Source: Saccharospirillum salsuginis (lineage in GTDB: Bacteria > Pseudomonadota > Gammaproteobacteria > Pseudomonadales > Natronospirillaceae). Taken from it: a stretch of 64,000 bases of DNA. Every line of letters starts with the position of its first letter. Positions within the stretch are counted from its first letter, which is position 1. Below are positions 25,195 through 34,404 of the stretch, piece by piece. The stretch is from contig NZ_BMXR01000012.1 in NCBI RefSeq assembly GCF_014651855.1, positions 62,001-126,000 on the forward strand. Reading direction: 5' to 3'. A program made the translations under genes and the position numbers. A model generated the notes under the pieces. The model ran no database searches. It was not told the origin of the DNA and worked only from the letters and a program-made list of their open reading frames with translations.

Positions 25195-26628
25195 TCAGGT
25201 GGTGTGTTCGTCCGGAGCCACGGTGTCCGCCGTGAGCATCTCAGGCTCGTCGGCGGACGTCCTGTCCTGCGGTAGATACAGGTTCAGCACTATAGCCGTA
25301 AACGCACCCAGGCTAACCGGTGTGCCGAAGATGTTCCGGACGGTTTCAGGCAGGGCCTGGAGCACGTCCGGCGCACCGGCGACACCCATCCCCAAACCGA
25401 TGGAAGTGGCGATGATCAGGATATTGCGTCGGTTCAACTCGGACTGGGCCAGAATCTTCACACCCGCTGCGGCAACCGTACCGAACATGATCAGAGTGGC
25501 GCCGCCGAGCACCGGCTTCGGCATCTGCTGCAGTATGCCACCGATGACCGGAAACAAGCCCAGCAGTACCAGAATCCCGGCGACGTACAACGCGACATGG
25601 CGACTGGCCACGCCGGTGAGCTGAATCACACCGTTGTTCTGACTGAAAGTGGTCATCGGCATGCTGTTGAAAGTGGCGGCAATGGCCGAATTCACCCCGT
25701 CCGCCATAACGCCGGACTTGATGCGCCTCATATAGACGGGCCCCTTGACCGGTTGCTGGGAGACCATCGAATTGGCCGTCAGATCGCCGGTGGTTTCCAG
25801 CGATGTCACCACAAAAATGATGGCGAGCGACAGGAAAGCGGCGATGTCGAACGAAAAACCGAACTTGAACGGTTGTGGCACCGCCACCAAGGGCAGCGAG
25901 CCCAGCGTGCTGAAATCCACCTTGCCCATAAACCAGGCCACCACGAACCCGACCGCCAACCCGATGATCACACTGCTCAGGCGCAACAGTGGGTGGCGGA
26001 ACCGGTTCACCAAAACGATGGTGACCAAAACCAGCCCACCCAACGCCAGGTTCTGCAACGAGCCGAGGTCTTCAGCGCCCTGTCCACCGGCCAGGTCGGT
26101 CATGCCGACGGAGACGAGGGAAAGGCCGATGATGGTGATGACGGTGCCGGTAACGACCGGTGTAATCACACGCCCCAGCCTGTGAATAAACTGACTGAGA
26201 AACACCTCGACAAAGGCGGCCAGGAAACACACTCCGAAAATGGTGGACAGTATCTCCTCGGGCGTACCGCCGCGATTTTTGACCACGAAACCGATGCTGA
26301 GAATGGTACTGAGGAACGCGAAACTGGTGCCCTGAACGCACAATAAACCGGACCCCACCGGGCCTATGCGCCGGGCCTGAATAAAGGTGCCGATGCCGGA
26401 GACGATCAGCGCCATGCTCACCAGATATGGCACGTATTCGCCCAACCCCAGCACACCGCCGATGATCAACGTCGGCGTGATAATTCCAATAAAGCTCGCC
26501 AAGACATGCTGAACGGCGGCAAAAACCGTCGGCCCCAGGCCCGGCTTGTCCTCCAGGCCGTAGATGAGATCACCGTTACGTTGCGCATCGGGGGCTCGGT
26601 CGTCGGTATAGGGTTGCTTGTCTGCCAT
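25195..26628 (-). CDS. Nucleobase:cation symporter-2, XanP/UraA-like purine permease
   Basis: 477-residue inner-membrane protein with about 12-14 hydrophobic segments. Signatures match NCS2 xanthine permeases: GPVGSGLLCVQGTSFAF, ITSLET-type SLETTGDLTANS, SQNNGVIQLTGVASR and KPVLGGATLIMFG. Length fits XanP (about 463). It imports xanthine or uracil with protons. Start supported by AAGGAG at a slightly long distance. Single gene in its region. Confidence 0.9.
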   Translation of the reverse strand: MADKQPYTDDRAPDAQRNGDLIYGLEDKPGLGPTVFAAVQHVLASFIGIITPTLIIGGVLGLGEYVPYLVSMALIVSGIGTFIQARRIGPVGSGLLCVQGTSFAFLSTILSIGFVVKNRGGTPEEILSTIFGVCFLAAFVEVFLSQFIHRLGRVITPVVTGTVITIIGLSLVSVGMTDLAGGQGAEDLGSLQNLALGGLVLVTIVLVNRFRHPLLRLSSVIIGLAVGFVVAWFMGKVDFSTLGSLPLVAVPQPFKFGFSFDIAAFLSLAIIFVVTSLETTGDLTANSMVSQQPVKGPVYMRRIKSGVMADGVNSAIAATFNSMPMTTFSQNNGVIQLTGVASRHVALYVAGILVLLGLFPVIGGILQQMPKPVLGGATLIMFGTVAAAGVKILAQSELNRRNILIIATSIGLGMGVAGAPDVLQALPETVRNIFGTPVSLGAFTAIVLNLYLPQDRTSADEPEMLTADTVAPDEHTT

Positions 26629-26888
26629 GGTCTGCTTCTGCTCCTTTTGTCGGTAATCGCCACCATGGGCAGAGTCTAGATGGTTTTATTCATTTCGCGG
26701 GCGGGCGCTGCATCCGGACATCACCCGAGTGGCGACGGCGATCCGCGAACCGGGCGCGATGTCGGCCTGGCTGGATACGCTGATACCGGTCCGGGATTAG
26801 GACGCTGAGTTCAATATCGGCCCGGGCATTGTTCAGCGGATCAGGGCAGGCATAATCGTCGGCCCAGTCCGAATACGAACCGCCGTCC

Positions 26889-28070
26889 ATGCCCGACCGC
26901 CCGAACAGCTCCGCGCTCACCCTGGCCATCGCCGGCTTCTTCTTCATGACCGCCGGTCTCGGCAGCCGTCCCCTGGTTCCGCTGTTTGCCCGCGAGTTGA
27001 GCATCGGCCCCGGCGAACTGGGGGTTTTGGTGGCCGCCTATGCGGTCATCCCGCTGTTCATCGCCGTGCGCATCGGCCAGTGGATCGACCGGCACGGTAC
27101 CCGACGCCTGCTGATCGCCAGCGCCGCCGTCTGTTGCCTGTCCATCGCCATGCTCTTCGTGCTGGACAACCGGTTCGGACTCTACCTGTCTCAGGTGATA
27201 TCCGGCAGCGCTTTCACCGCCTTCGCCCTCGCCGCCCAGAACAACGCCGGCGCCCGCAATCCGGACCCGGCCATTCGCGAGAAGAACATCGCCGTGTTCA
27301 GCATGGGCGTCGCGCTCGGCAGCCTGGTCGGCCCGCTCGCGGCCGGTTTCCTGGCCGACGCGCTCGGCCACGCCCCGGCGTTTCTGATACTTGGCGGGGT
27401 CGGCTTGCTGTCCGTCCCGATTCTGATCGCCCGCGTGCCGGAAGTCCGCAACCCCGGTAAAAGAACCCGCTCCACCGACGAATCCCGCAGCCCCCTGCGC
27501 GTGCTCAAATACCACCCCTACCTGGGACGCACCTTCCTGATCGGCGCACTCATCCTGTTCGGCAAGGACATCTACATCGCCTACTTCCCGCTCTATGCCG
27601 CCGAGATCGGTATCTCCGCCTCGGTCATCGGCGTCATCGTCGGCCTTCACAACGGCGGGGGTGTCGTGTCGCGATTCATGCTGTTGCGACTGGTGAAAGC
27701 GGTGGGCCGGTCGCGGTTGATCGTGCTGTCGATTCTGATCAGTGGTGTCGGGTTCCTGTTTATTCCGGTGCTTGGCGGTGTGGTCGGACTGACCACCCTG
27801 TCCGTTCTGCTCGGGCTCGGTTTGGGCCTGGGACAACCGCTGTCCATATCCACGGCCATTAACCTGTCGCCGCAGGACAAGGTCGGTGAAGTCCTGGGGT
27901 TTCGGTTAACCTGCAACCGCCTGACCCAGGTGTTCGGGCCGCTGGCTTTAGGGTCGCTGGCGGCCGTGGCCGGTGTCAGTGGTGTGTTTTGGGTGGTCGG
28001 TTTGGTGTTGGCATTGGGGAGTGTTAAGACTCGGATTCCATTGGATGCATCCAATGATGTAGAGCACTAG
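26889..28070 (+). CDS. Major facilitator superfamily transporter
   Basis: 393 residues, twelve predicted helices in two halves. The MFS motif A-like loop RIGQWIDRHGTRRLL lies between helices 2 and 3, and GVALGSLVGPLAAGFLADALG is typical of drug:proton antiporter groups. No adjacent regulator; substrate unknown. Between it and the divergent permease, at 26702-26800, is a short stop-terminated frame (DITRVATAIREPGAMSAWLD) that may be a gene relic. Confidence 0.87.
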   Translation: MPDRPNSSALTLAIAGFFFMTAGLGSRPLVPLFARELSIGPGELGVLVAAYAVIPLFIAVRIGQWIDRHGTRRLLIASAAVCCLSIAMLFVLDNRFGLYLSQVISGSAFTAFALAAQNNAGARNPDPAIREKNIAVFSMGVALGSLVGPLAAGFLADALGHAPAFLILGGVGLLSVPILIARVPEVRNPGKRTRSTDESRSPLRVLKYHPYLGRTFLIGALILFGKDIYIAYFPLYAAEIGISASVIGVIVGLHNGGGVVSRFMLLRLVKAVGRSRLIVLSILISGVGFLFIPVLGGVVGLTTLSVLLGLGLGLGQPLSISTAINLSPQDKVGEVLGFRLTCNRLTQVFGPLALGSLAAVAGVSGVFWVVGLVLALGSVKTRIPLDASNDVEH

Positions 28071-28293
28071 TTTTTCCACCGACGATAGATACCGGGGGGG
28101 GTGGATGGAATTCGTCCAACAATGAACACGACAACTCAATCAGGAACACTGCCGTATCTCTGAATTGGTCTGAATTTTCATTGAAAAAAAAGCGTTCAAG
28201 CCAGGGTTAGGTGTAACATCTGTCCGCTTCTGGTTTTACCGGGTTACTCCACGCTGATAGACTCCAGCTTCCGCAGTAAACAAGACTTGCCCA

Positions 28294-28554
28294 ATGACAA
28301 AAGTTCTCGCCCCACTATTGCTGGTCCTGGCCGGCACTGCTTTTGCGAATCAGGAACTCGAGCAAACGACGTCCGCTCATATTGTAAACCTTACTTCTAT
28401 TGATAAAGAGGTATGGATCAACGGAGAGCAATACTCTATAAGCCCCAGTTCTGGCATCAGTGTCCCCTGCCTTGATGGGGAAGAAGTCGAACTCCAGCAG
28501 GACACACAGTTAACTTACATTCCCTGTGGTGAAGTCGTGGAGATGCAGTTGTGA
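28294..28554 (+). CDS. Small secreted protein of unknown function (86 aa)
   Basis: Residues 1-18 form a signal peptide (VLAPLLLVLAGTAFA, cleavage after AFA). The mature part is about 68 residues, with two cysteines (VPCLDG, YIPCGEV) able to form one disulfide, and predicted beta strands. Its TGA overlaps the next gene's GTG (GTGA), so the two are coupled. Lower GC than flanks. Not recognised as a known family. Confidence 0.55.
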   Translation: MTKVLAPLLLVLAGTAFANQELEQTTSAHIVNLTSIDKEVWINGEQYSISPSSGISVPCLDGEEVELQQDTQLTYIPCGEVVEMQL

Positions 28555-28841
28555 AAAAAACAATCATCAGTCTGTTTGCTCTCTCGGCTCTGACAGCCTG
28601 CTCACCGGAAAACCCGGATGGATCGGATGCGACCACATACTCTTCCTGCCGAATCACATCATCGGAAGCAATATTGGCATCAGATCGAGCCAATGACTTG
28701 AACCAGTGTTGGGATGGTGTTGATTACGAAGAGAAAAACAAAGCCATGGCCTGGTGTTCACAGAAAGTATCCAATTACATTTCCAGCAACTATGTATTTG
28801 GTCACACCGTCAGATACGAAGTTGCTTCGAATAACTGCTAA
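28551..28841 (+). CDS. Small lipoprotein of unknown function (96 aa)
   Basis: GTG start overlapping the previous stop. Signal peptide with lipobox LTAC at residues about 14-17 (IISLFALSALTAC), so a lipid-anchored envelope protein. The mature region has four further cysteines (SSCRI, NQCWDG, AWCSQ, NNC end) and is short and hydrophilic. Forms a two-gene unit with the secreted protein before it, closed by a terminator at 28885-28922. Function unknown. Confidence 0.6.
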   Translation: MKKTIISLFALSALTACSPENPDGSDATTYSSCRITSSEAILASDRANDLNQCWDGVDYEEKNKAMAWCSQKVSNYISSNYVFGHTVRYEVASNNC

Positions 28842-28884
28842 CTGCCAGTTGCAAATGTAACACTACAATTTCTATCTTTACCGG

Positions 28885-28922
28885 CAGGCATCCTGATTCA
28901 GACAGTCAGTATGCCTGTTTTT
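28885..28922 (+). terminator. Rho-independent terminator
   Basis: CAGGCAT and ATGCCTG form a 7-bp stem, with an inner TGA/TCA extension, followed by TTTTT. It lies 43 bp after the lipoprotein stop and before the NYN gene. Confidence 0.7.
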
Positions 28923-29058
28923 GTAAGGTTTCTCTGTTCCCGGAAGAAAATAAGGCTCATCCTTCAAGTAAGGAACACCATCAGATCGACAGGGAAACGA
29001 ATGCCTGATACGTTTATCTGGATTGGTTCGAACCCTTCAGACTGAGAGAATCCAGCCC

Positions 29059-29832
29059 ATGTCTCAATCCCACAACATCGCCCTGCTGATCGACTGCGAT
29101 AACGTCAGTCATCGTGCGATTGAAGGCGTCCTGCAGGAACTGGCCAAATACGGCAAGGTGAACGTGCGCCACGCCCACGGCAACTGGAACAGCCCCACGA
29201 TCAAAGGCTGGATTGAAAAGCTGCACCCCAACGCCATTCGCCCGGTTCAGCAGTTCGCGTTCACCAAGGGCAAGAATGCCACCGACGCGTCGATGATCAT
29301 CGACGCCATGGATCTGCTGTACAGCGGTAACGTCTCCGCCTTTGCCCTGATGACCAGCGACAGCGACTTCACACCCCTGGTACTGCGCCTGCTGGAGAGC
29401 GGCCTGACAGTCTACGGCTTCGGCGAACAAAAGACGCCTCAGCCCTTCGTCGATGCCTGCTCGCAGTTCATCTACACCGAAAACCTGGAATACATCGAAG
29501 AAGCGGACGAACCGGTTCCGGCCGCGACCGCCACGAAAACAACAAGCCCCCCGAAAAAGGCGACGCCACCGGACAACAAAAAACTGAGTCGTAAGGAACT
29601 GCGTGGCAACACCAGCCTGGTGCGGCTGCTGCGCACCGCCGTTGAACAGACATCCGACGACGATGGCTGGGCGCATCTTGGTGCGGTAGGCACCTATATC
29701 TCGAACAACAGTTCGTTCTCACCGGTGAACTACGGCTACAAAAAACTCAGCGACCTAATCAAAGCGTCTGAGCTGTTTGAAGTGCGCACCAATAACAAAG
29801 TGATACACGTCAAAGACAGTCGATCCCATTGA
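29059..29832 (+). CDS. NYN-domain RNase-like protein with C-terminal LOTUS/OST-HTH domain
   Basis: 257 residues from the ATG after GAGAGAA. The N-terminal NYN domain (LabA/DUF88) has the acidic sites ALLIDCDNVSHRAIEG and ALMTSDSDFTPLVLRLLESG and the KGKNATDASMIIDAMDLLY helix. A low-complexity linker (about residues 155-185) joins a C-terminal winged-helix LOTUS domain (SLVRLLRTAVEQ...DGWAHLGAVGTYI...YGYKKLSDLI). NYN proteins are PIN-like nucleases and LOTUS domains bind RNA, so RNA processing or decay is likely. Monocistronic. Confidence 0.88.
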   Translation: MSQSHNIALLIDCDNVSHRAIEGVLQELAKYGKVNVRHAHGNWNSPTIKGWIEKLHPNAIRPVQQFAFTKGKNATDASMIIDAMDLLYSGNVSAFALMTSDSDFTPLVLRLLESGLTVYGFGEQKTPQPFVDACSQFIYTENLEYIEEADEPVPAATATKTTSPPKKATPPDNKKLSRKELRGNTSLVRLLRTAVEQTSDDDGWAHLGAVGTYISNNSSFSPVNYGYKKLSDLIKASELFEVRTNNKVIHVKDSRSH

Positions 29833-29922
29833 TCGCATTTTATTGAATACGTCAGCTTAGCCCGAGATTTCCAGTTCAGAATTCCGACGCGGCACCACTG
29901 TGGAGCCGCGCCAAGTCCGCCT

Positions 29923-31458
29923 TTACAACGAATCCCCCGCCGACAATCGCACCCGGAACTCGCCATTGGTGACGGACTCTTTCGCGCCATCGATGTCGCT
30001 GTGCACGGTGGCGGTGAAAGTGCCGGTGACAACATCGGTCGTCCCGGATGTATCCCGCACCACGTTGCTGAACTGACAGGCGCCGTTTGTGTCTTCCCCG
30101 GTGCTGAAGCCTTCCGGGTTGGTAGTGTCCGGGTCGGCGGCGTCCGGTACGATGCCGACATAGGCGGCCGAGCCGTTGCCGCAGCTCTGGCTGGCGGTAT
30201 CCGGGTCGAACGTCAGCGTCCAGCTGGTGACGCCCTCCGGAGAGGTGTTGTTTTCCTCACCGGCATTGATGGTCAGCGCGCCGCCGAAGCTGAGCACCGA
30301 GTTGATGTTGGCCACGGTGTATTGGGTGTTGCCCAGACAGCCGGCGATGCCGAATTCGTCGCTCGCCAGGCCGTTCGATGCACTGCATTCGGCGTTGCCA
30401 CCGCCATCGTCCGGAGCACTCAGCGGGTCGGTATCGATGCCGTTGTATCCGCTCACGGCGGTTTGCAGAGCGCTGGTGCCGTAGGAGGACGCCCGACTGC
30501 TCAAGGCCTGTTGCCACTCGGTGGCCAGGTCGGTGTAGGACGCAGTGGTGTTGCCCAGCGCGTAGTTGCCATCGAGCGTGCCGTCTTCCAGGTCGGACGC
30601 CAGATGCGCCATCGAGACCAGCCCCGGGTAGGCAGTGCCGCTGGCCAGGTCCGCCAGGGCGGCGAGGCGCAGTGCGTACTGGTCCGCCGGTGACGCATCC
30701 AGCGAGGCCGTGGTGGTGGCGCTGGTGAACGGCGTCGGTGGTGTGAGCAGGCTGTCCAGTTCCGGCGCCAGGCTGGTGCGGATGCGCTCGTTCAGATCCC
30801 GCACGTCGGCGGCATCCAACGGGTAGAGGTCGAGTTGTCCGGCCCCCTGAACCGCCAGGGTGGTGAGCGGCGTGATCGCCACGTCGCCACCGGGTTCGGG
30901 CGCCAGCGACATCATTACGGTGGTGCGGTCGTTCTGCAGTCGCTCGCTGCCGACGATGTCTTCGGGGAAAAAGACACTGTCCGGGTAGAACACGCTATCC
31001 GGATAAAAGACGCTGTCCGGATAGAATACGCTGTCGGGGTAAAACACACTGTCCGGGTAAAAGACGCTGTCGGGATAGGCCTTCGTGGAACTGCCGATGG
31101 ACTCGTCGTAATAGGCGGCGTCTTCATCGACCACCGCCAGGTAGAGTACCGGCCCGTCGTAACCTTCGATGACCAGTTCCCCGCTTTGGCCCTGTTCATT
31201 GGACAAGGCCGCCGCCAGGAAAACGTCCTCTTCGTTGGGGGCCTGTTCACCCGGGCCGACCAGCCGATCCGCTCGCAGGGCGACGATGATGGCGTTGTCC
31301 ACAGGGCCGAGGCTCGCCATGATTTGGGTGCTGGTCCGGGTCGTGTCCGAGTCGTCCTGATCGGCCGGGTCGCCGGAGCCTCCGCTGTTGCAACCGGCAA
31401 CCGCCGCCAGCGCGACCGAGAATGACAGGGCGAGATTCAATGAGACAGGGCTCTTCAT
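29923..31458 (-). CDS. Lipoprotein with six YPDSVF repeats
   Basis: 511 residues starting at the ATG after AGAGGAAG. Signal peptide with lipobox VAGC (residues about 20-23), then a Ser/Asp-rich linker. A region of repeated hexapeptide YPDSVF (six copies) is followed by FFPEDIVG, a helical middle and a C-terminal beta-rich part with paired cysteines (AECSAS, AGCLGN, SQSCGN, GACQFS). Family unrecognised; likely an outer-membrane-anchored surface protein. Flanked by convergent NYN and an AraC gene on the same strand. Confidence 0.72.
   Translation of the reverse strand: MKSPVSLNLALSFSVALAAVAGCNSGGSGDPADQDDSDTTRTSTQIMASLGPVDNAIIVALRADRLVGPGEQAPNEEDVFLAAALSNEQGQSGELVIEGYDGPVLYLAVVDEDAAYYDESIGSSTKAYPDSVFYPDSVFYPDSVFYPDSVFYPDSVFYPDSVFFPEDIVGSERLQNDRTTVMMSLAPEPGGDVAITPLTTLAVQGAGQLDLYPLDAADVRDLNERIRTSLAPELDSLLTPPTPFTSATTTASLDASPADQYALRLAALADLASGTAYPGLVSMAHLASDLEDGTLDGNYALGNTTASYTDLATEWQQALSSRASSYGTSALQTAVSGYNGIDTDPLSAPDDGGGNAECSASNGLASDEFGIAGCLGNTQYTVANINSVLSFGGALTINAGEENNTSPEGVTSWTLTFDPDTASQSCGNGSAAYVGIVPDAADPDTTNPEGFSTGEDTNGACQFSNVVRDTSGTTDVVTGTFTATVHSDIDGAKESVTNGEFRVRLSAGDSL
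30970..31077 (-). repeat. Six tandem 18-bp repeats encoding YPDSVF
   Basis: Six consecutive 18-base units encode exactly the same hexapeptide, but each differs from the others at synonymous positions (for example TATCCCGACAGCGTCTTT versus TACCCGGACAGTGTGTTT). The protein sequence is conserved while DNA has drifted, so the array is old and the peptide is under selection. It is coding DNA, not a CRISPR array. Confidence 0.9.
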
Positions 31459-31571
31459 GGCACTTCCTCTCTGGATGCAGTTCACCCAGAGCCTACAGCA
31501 GGCACCCCACCGATTAATTGTAAAAACTGGACGTCTTTCGACCGGCGATTCACAACCGTTTACCGAAGCGT

Positions 31572-32405
31572 TTACAGCCGCGTCAGAAAGCTCTTCAGAA
31601 AGCTGTCCGGGTGATTGAGGAACCCCAGGGGATTGGTGCCGACCAGGCGCTGAAAATCCTTGATGAAGTGCGCCTGATCGTAATACCCGGCCCAGGCGGC
31701 CAGTTCCTGCAGCGTGGCCTGGTCGTCGGTGTCTAGCGCGGTGAGCACCTGGCGGATTTGAACCACCTTGGCGTAATGCTTCGGGCCGACGCCGACCACA
31801 ACGCTGAAGGTGCGATTCAGTTGCCGGTGGCTGACCGCGCACCGCTCGGCGAGTTCGTCGATGGCAATCCGCCCGCTGGCCTGCTCGATCAACTGTACCG
31901 CGCGGTCGACCCGGTCCGTCTCAGCCGCGTGTGGAACCTTGCCCATCAGATAGTGTTCCAGCCAATGATGTCGACCGTCCGCGGTGGTTTCTTTCCCGAG
32001 TACCGCGGCCAATTCGTTGGCTTCGCGGGCACCCACCAGATCGCCGAAAGCGATCGTCCTGTCGGATAATGCCCGACAATCCACATGAAACAACCGGTGG
32101 AAACCGGTGGCCGTGAACTCGACGCCCGCCAGACCCGAATGCCCCTGAATCCGGGTCCAGGGCATCTCTCTTTGGAGCTGTCCGCCGACAAACAGCGGCG
32201 CTAACCTGTAAAGCACCTGGTCGCTGAACCGCATGTACTGGGGCGCACCGAAGTTGTAGCTCAGGTAGATCGCACCCGTGGGCGGCACATAGAGACTGTA
32301 GGGCGCCGGCGAAGGGTTGTAGGTATGCAAAAAGTGCCGGACATAGGGCTGCAATTCGGAGCGGGGCACCGTAATGTCGTGCTGCAGGTGTTTAGCCGGA
32401 TCCAT
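31572..32405 (-). CDS. AraC-family transcriptional regulator
   Basis: 277 residues. The N-terminal sensing domain is DUF6597-like (VPPTGAIYLSYNFGAP, PLFVGGQLQREMPW). The C-terminal AraC/XylS double helix-turn-helix has IDELAERCAVSHRQLNRTF and YYDQAHFIKDFQRLVGTNPLGFL. ATG chosen because CAGGAG lies six bases upstream. A truncated relative of its N-terminal half lies at 47728-48048. It is 113 bp upstream of the lipoprotein gene on the same strand, possibly its regulator. Confidence 0.9.
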   Translation of the reverse strand: MDPAKHLQHDITVPRSELQPYVRHFLHTYNPSPAPYSLYVPPTGAIYLSYNFGAPQYMRFSDQVLYRLAPLFVGGQLQREMPWTRIQGHSGLAGVEFTATGFHRLFHVDCRALSDRTIAFGDLVGAREANELAAVLGKETTADGRHHWLEHYLMGKVPHAAETDRVDRAVQLIEQASGRIAIDELAERCAVSHRQLNRTFSVVVGVGPKHYAKVVQIRQVLTALDTDDQATLQELAAWAGYYDQAHFIKDFQRLVGTNPLGFLNHPDSFLKSFLTRL

Positions 32406-32599
32406 CAAGGGCTCCTGGTTCGTCTTACAGCGTCTTCTACACCGGTTTCGCCCGCACTTCCACCCGCCCCGGTGATCACAGAGTGGGGACGCCTTACTCC
32501 TTTACGTTCACTTACAAAACGAATACTCCGACCATTGGAGAGACCCGCCTCCCTGATCTACGGTAACGGGCCAACTTCGGTAGGAAGGAGGACGAAGTG

Positions 32600-33682
32600 A
32601 TGCCTAAACGCGTTCGAGCTCTCCTGACGCTCTTCGTGCCCGTCTCACTGCTGGCACTGGCCGGTTGCGACGACCCGAACACCACCACCACGGTCACCCG
32701 GGCCGAGGTGGAAGCCCGGCATTCGCCCATCATCGCCACGGATTCCGAAACCGTCACCGTCACGGCCGAAACCGATACCGACGCGACGGAATTCTGGACC
32801 TTTATTTTCGTCGACGGCACGCTGGAGGAGATCTGCGACAGCCAGACGTCCTGCTCCGTCACCGTCGGACCGCTCAGCAGCACGCCACCGGGCGGTACCG
32901 GCACCGGCAGACCGGTGAACTACCACGCCATCGTGCTGCCGATTAAGTACGACGATTGCGATCTCGACCCCTGCAACAACGAAGACCGCAACACCTTCGC
33001 CGTCACCGGCAACAACTACCAGTACGACCCGAACTCGGGCAACTACATTCCCGCGCTCGACCAGTCCCCCAGCTCAGACGCGGTGGACGTGGTGTTCCAC
33101 ATGGCCGGGGATTACACCAGCGGCAGCGACCTGACGAAGTCGTTCATCAGCGATGTAGAAGACAAGATTTACGATGAATACGGCGCCCAGTCGATCATCG
33201 AAGACCAGATGCAGAACTTCAATTTCTGGGTCTATACCAAAAAAGCCAATGGTGACGACTGCGGCGTGCCGGACTCGAGCGTCAGTTCCAACATGGCCTT
33301 CCGCGACGCCGACGCCGTGCTGCATGTGGATACGTTCGGGGATTGCTCGATCGGCAGCCGCTTCTCGGCCGAAGGGCACGACACCAAGGCGTTCCTGCAC
33401 GAGTCTGGCCACGGCGTGTTCAACATGGCCGACGAATACGACGGCGACACCAGCTATTTCGAACCGGCCAACGAACCGAACATTTTCAAAACCAGTAGCA
33501 ACTGCACCAGCGAACAGACCAGCGAAGGCCGACCGACCTCCGCTTGCAGCCAGTTCACCTCCCGCCAGGGCGGCTGGTACAAGATCCACACCGGCAGCAC
33601 CATCATGAGCTGGGGCACCACCGGGCAACCCTGGGGGACCGAAGGTGTGGAACACATGAACTGGTTCTTCAATAACCTGTAA
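32600..33682 (+). CDS. Lipoprotein with M64-like zinc metalloprotease motif
   Basis: 360 residues starting at the ATG 7 bases after AAGGAGG. Signal peptide with lipobox LAGC, then an N-terminal beta domain (ETVTVTAETDTDATEFWTF). The catalytic-type domain has H267-E-S-G-H271 followed by GVFNMADEY; D278 is placed as the third ligand, as in M64 (IgA-type) peptidases, whose consensus is HEFGH...ADEY. Several cysteines suggest an exported, disulfide-bonded fold. Followed 35 bp later by a secreted protein on the same strand. Substrate unknown. Confidence 0.7.
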   Translation: MPKRVRALLTLFVPVSLLALAGCDDPNTTTTVTRAEVEARHSPIIATDSETVTVTAETDTDATEFWTFIFVDGTLEEICDSQTSCSVTVGPLSSTPPGGTGTGRPVNYHAIVLPIKYDDCDLDPCNNEDRNTFAVTGNNYQYDPNSGNYIPALDQSPSSDAVDVVFHMAGDYTSGSDLTKSFISDVEDKIYDEYGAQSIIEDQMQNFNFWVYTKKANGDDCGVPDSSVSSNMAFRDADAVLHVDTFGDCSIGSRFSAEGHDTKAFLHESGHGVFNMADEYDGDTSYFEPANEPNIFKTSSNCTSEQTSEGRPTSACSQFTSRQGGWYKIHTGSTIMSWGTTGQPWGTEGVEHMNWFFNNL

Positions 33683-33717
33683 GGCAAGCCGAGTCACAGA
33701 TGTTAAGAGGTGCTTCG

Positions 33718-34290
33718 ATGCGATTCACACACTCACTGATCACCACCCTGCTCGGGGTAACCGTTCTGGCGACCGGGGCGACCGCCGCCGACAACGAGGT
33801 GGTGGTGATCCCGCTGACCTGGGGCGACCAGGTGTATTACCAAACACCCGAAACCGTACCCGAGATCCTGCCCTGCGAGCCCCCCAACCTGCCGGTCGCC
33901 GGTGGGGCAGACATGCCCATGGCGCAAGGGTTTTCCAACAACGAGATGGTGTTCAGCCAACAACTGAAAGACCCGCGCCTGATGCTGGTGGAAGACCCGA
34001 CCGCGGACAACCCGTCCCGTGTCGTCACCGGCATCGACTTCAAACTGTACCTGCCCTGGACGGGCGAATACTCCGAACTGCGGTTCTTCGGCCAGCTCGA
34101 TCAGCAGGAAGCCGATGTCATCGTGGACTTAACCAACGCCATCAGCGCCTACCGCGAAAATGGCGGCCGCGACGCCGAAGCGACCTGCCAGTACCCGGAA
34201 AAACTGCAAGCCGACCGCGATGCGATTAATCTGGATAAGCGCATCTCCGAAGCCCTGCAGCAGGCCGAGAGCGAGTCCGAGGGAAACTAA
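33718..34290 (+). CDS. Secreted protein of unknown function (190 aa)
   Basis: Start chosen at the ATG after TAAGAGG, giving a clean signal peptide (HSLITTLLGVTVLATGATAA). The mature protein is acidic with little hydrophobic content beyond short strands and ends in a Gln/Glu-rich helix (SEALQQAESESEGN). It follows the M64-like lipoprotein closely on the same strand, so the two may be an operon, perhaps a protease and its periplasmic partner; that link is only positional. Confidence 0.6.
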   Translation: MRFTHSLITTLLGVTVLATGATAADNEVVVIPLTWGDQVYYQTPETVPEILPCEPPNLPVAGGADMPMAQGFSNNEMVFSQQLKDPRLMLVEDPTADNPSRVVTGIDFKLYLPWTGEYSELRFFGQLDQQEADVIVDLTNAISAYRENGGRDAEATCQYPEKLQADRDAINLDKRISEALQQAESESEGN

Positions 34291-34404
34291 AACACGAAAG
34301 ATAACACTGTCGCTCTCCCACCCAAGCGATTCAATTCGTAGGGCGGAAGAGCGACAGCGACATCCGCCGACACCAACCCCGCCCGGAACCCAAACCCCTC
34401 TCAC

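Noticed and set aside
30970..31077. Short regular repeats as a CRISPR array
   Set aside because: 18-bp units without spacers, encoding an in-frame hexapeptide; no cas genes in the window.
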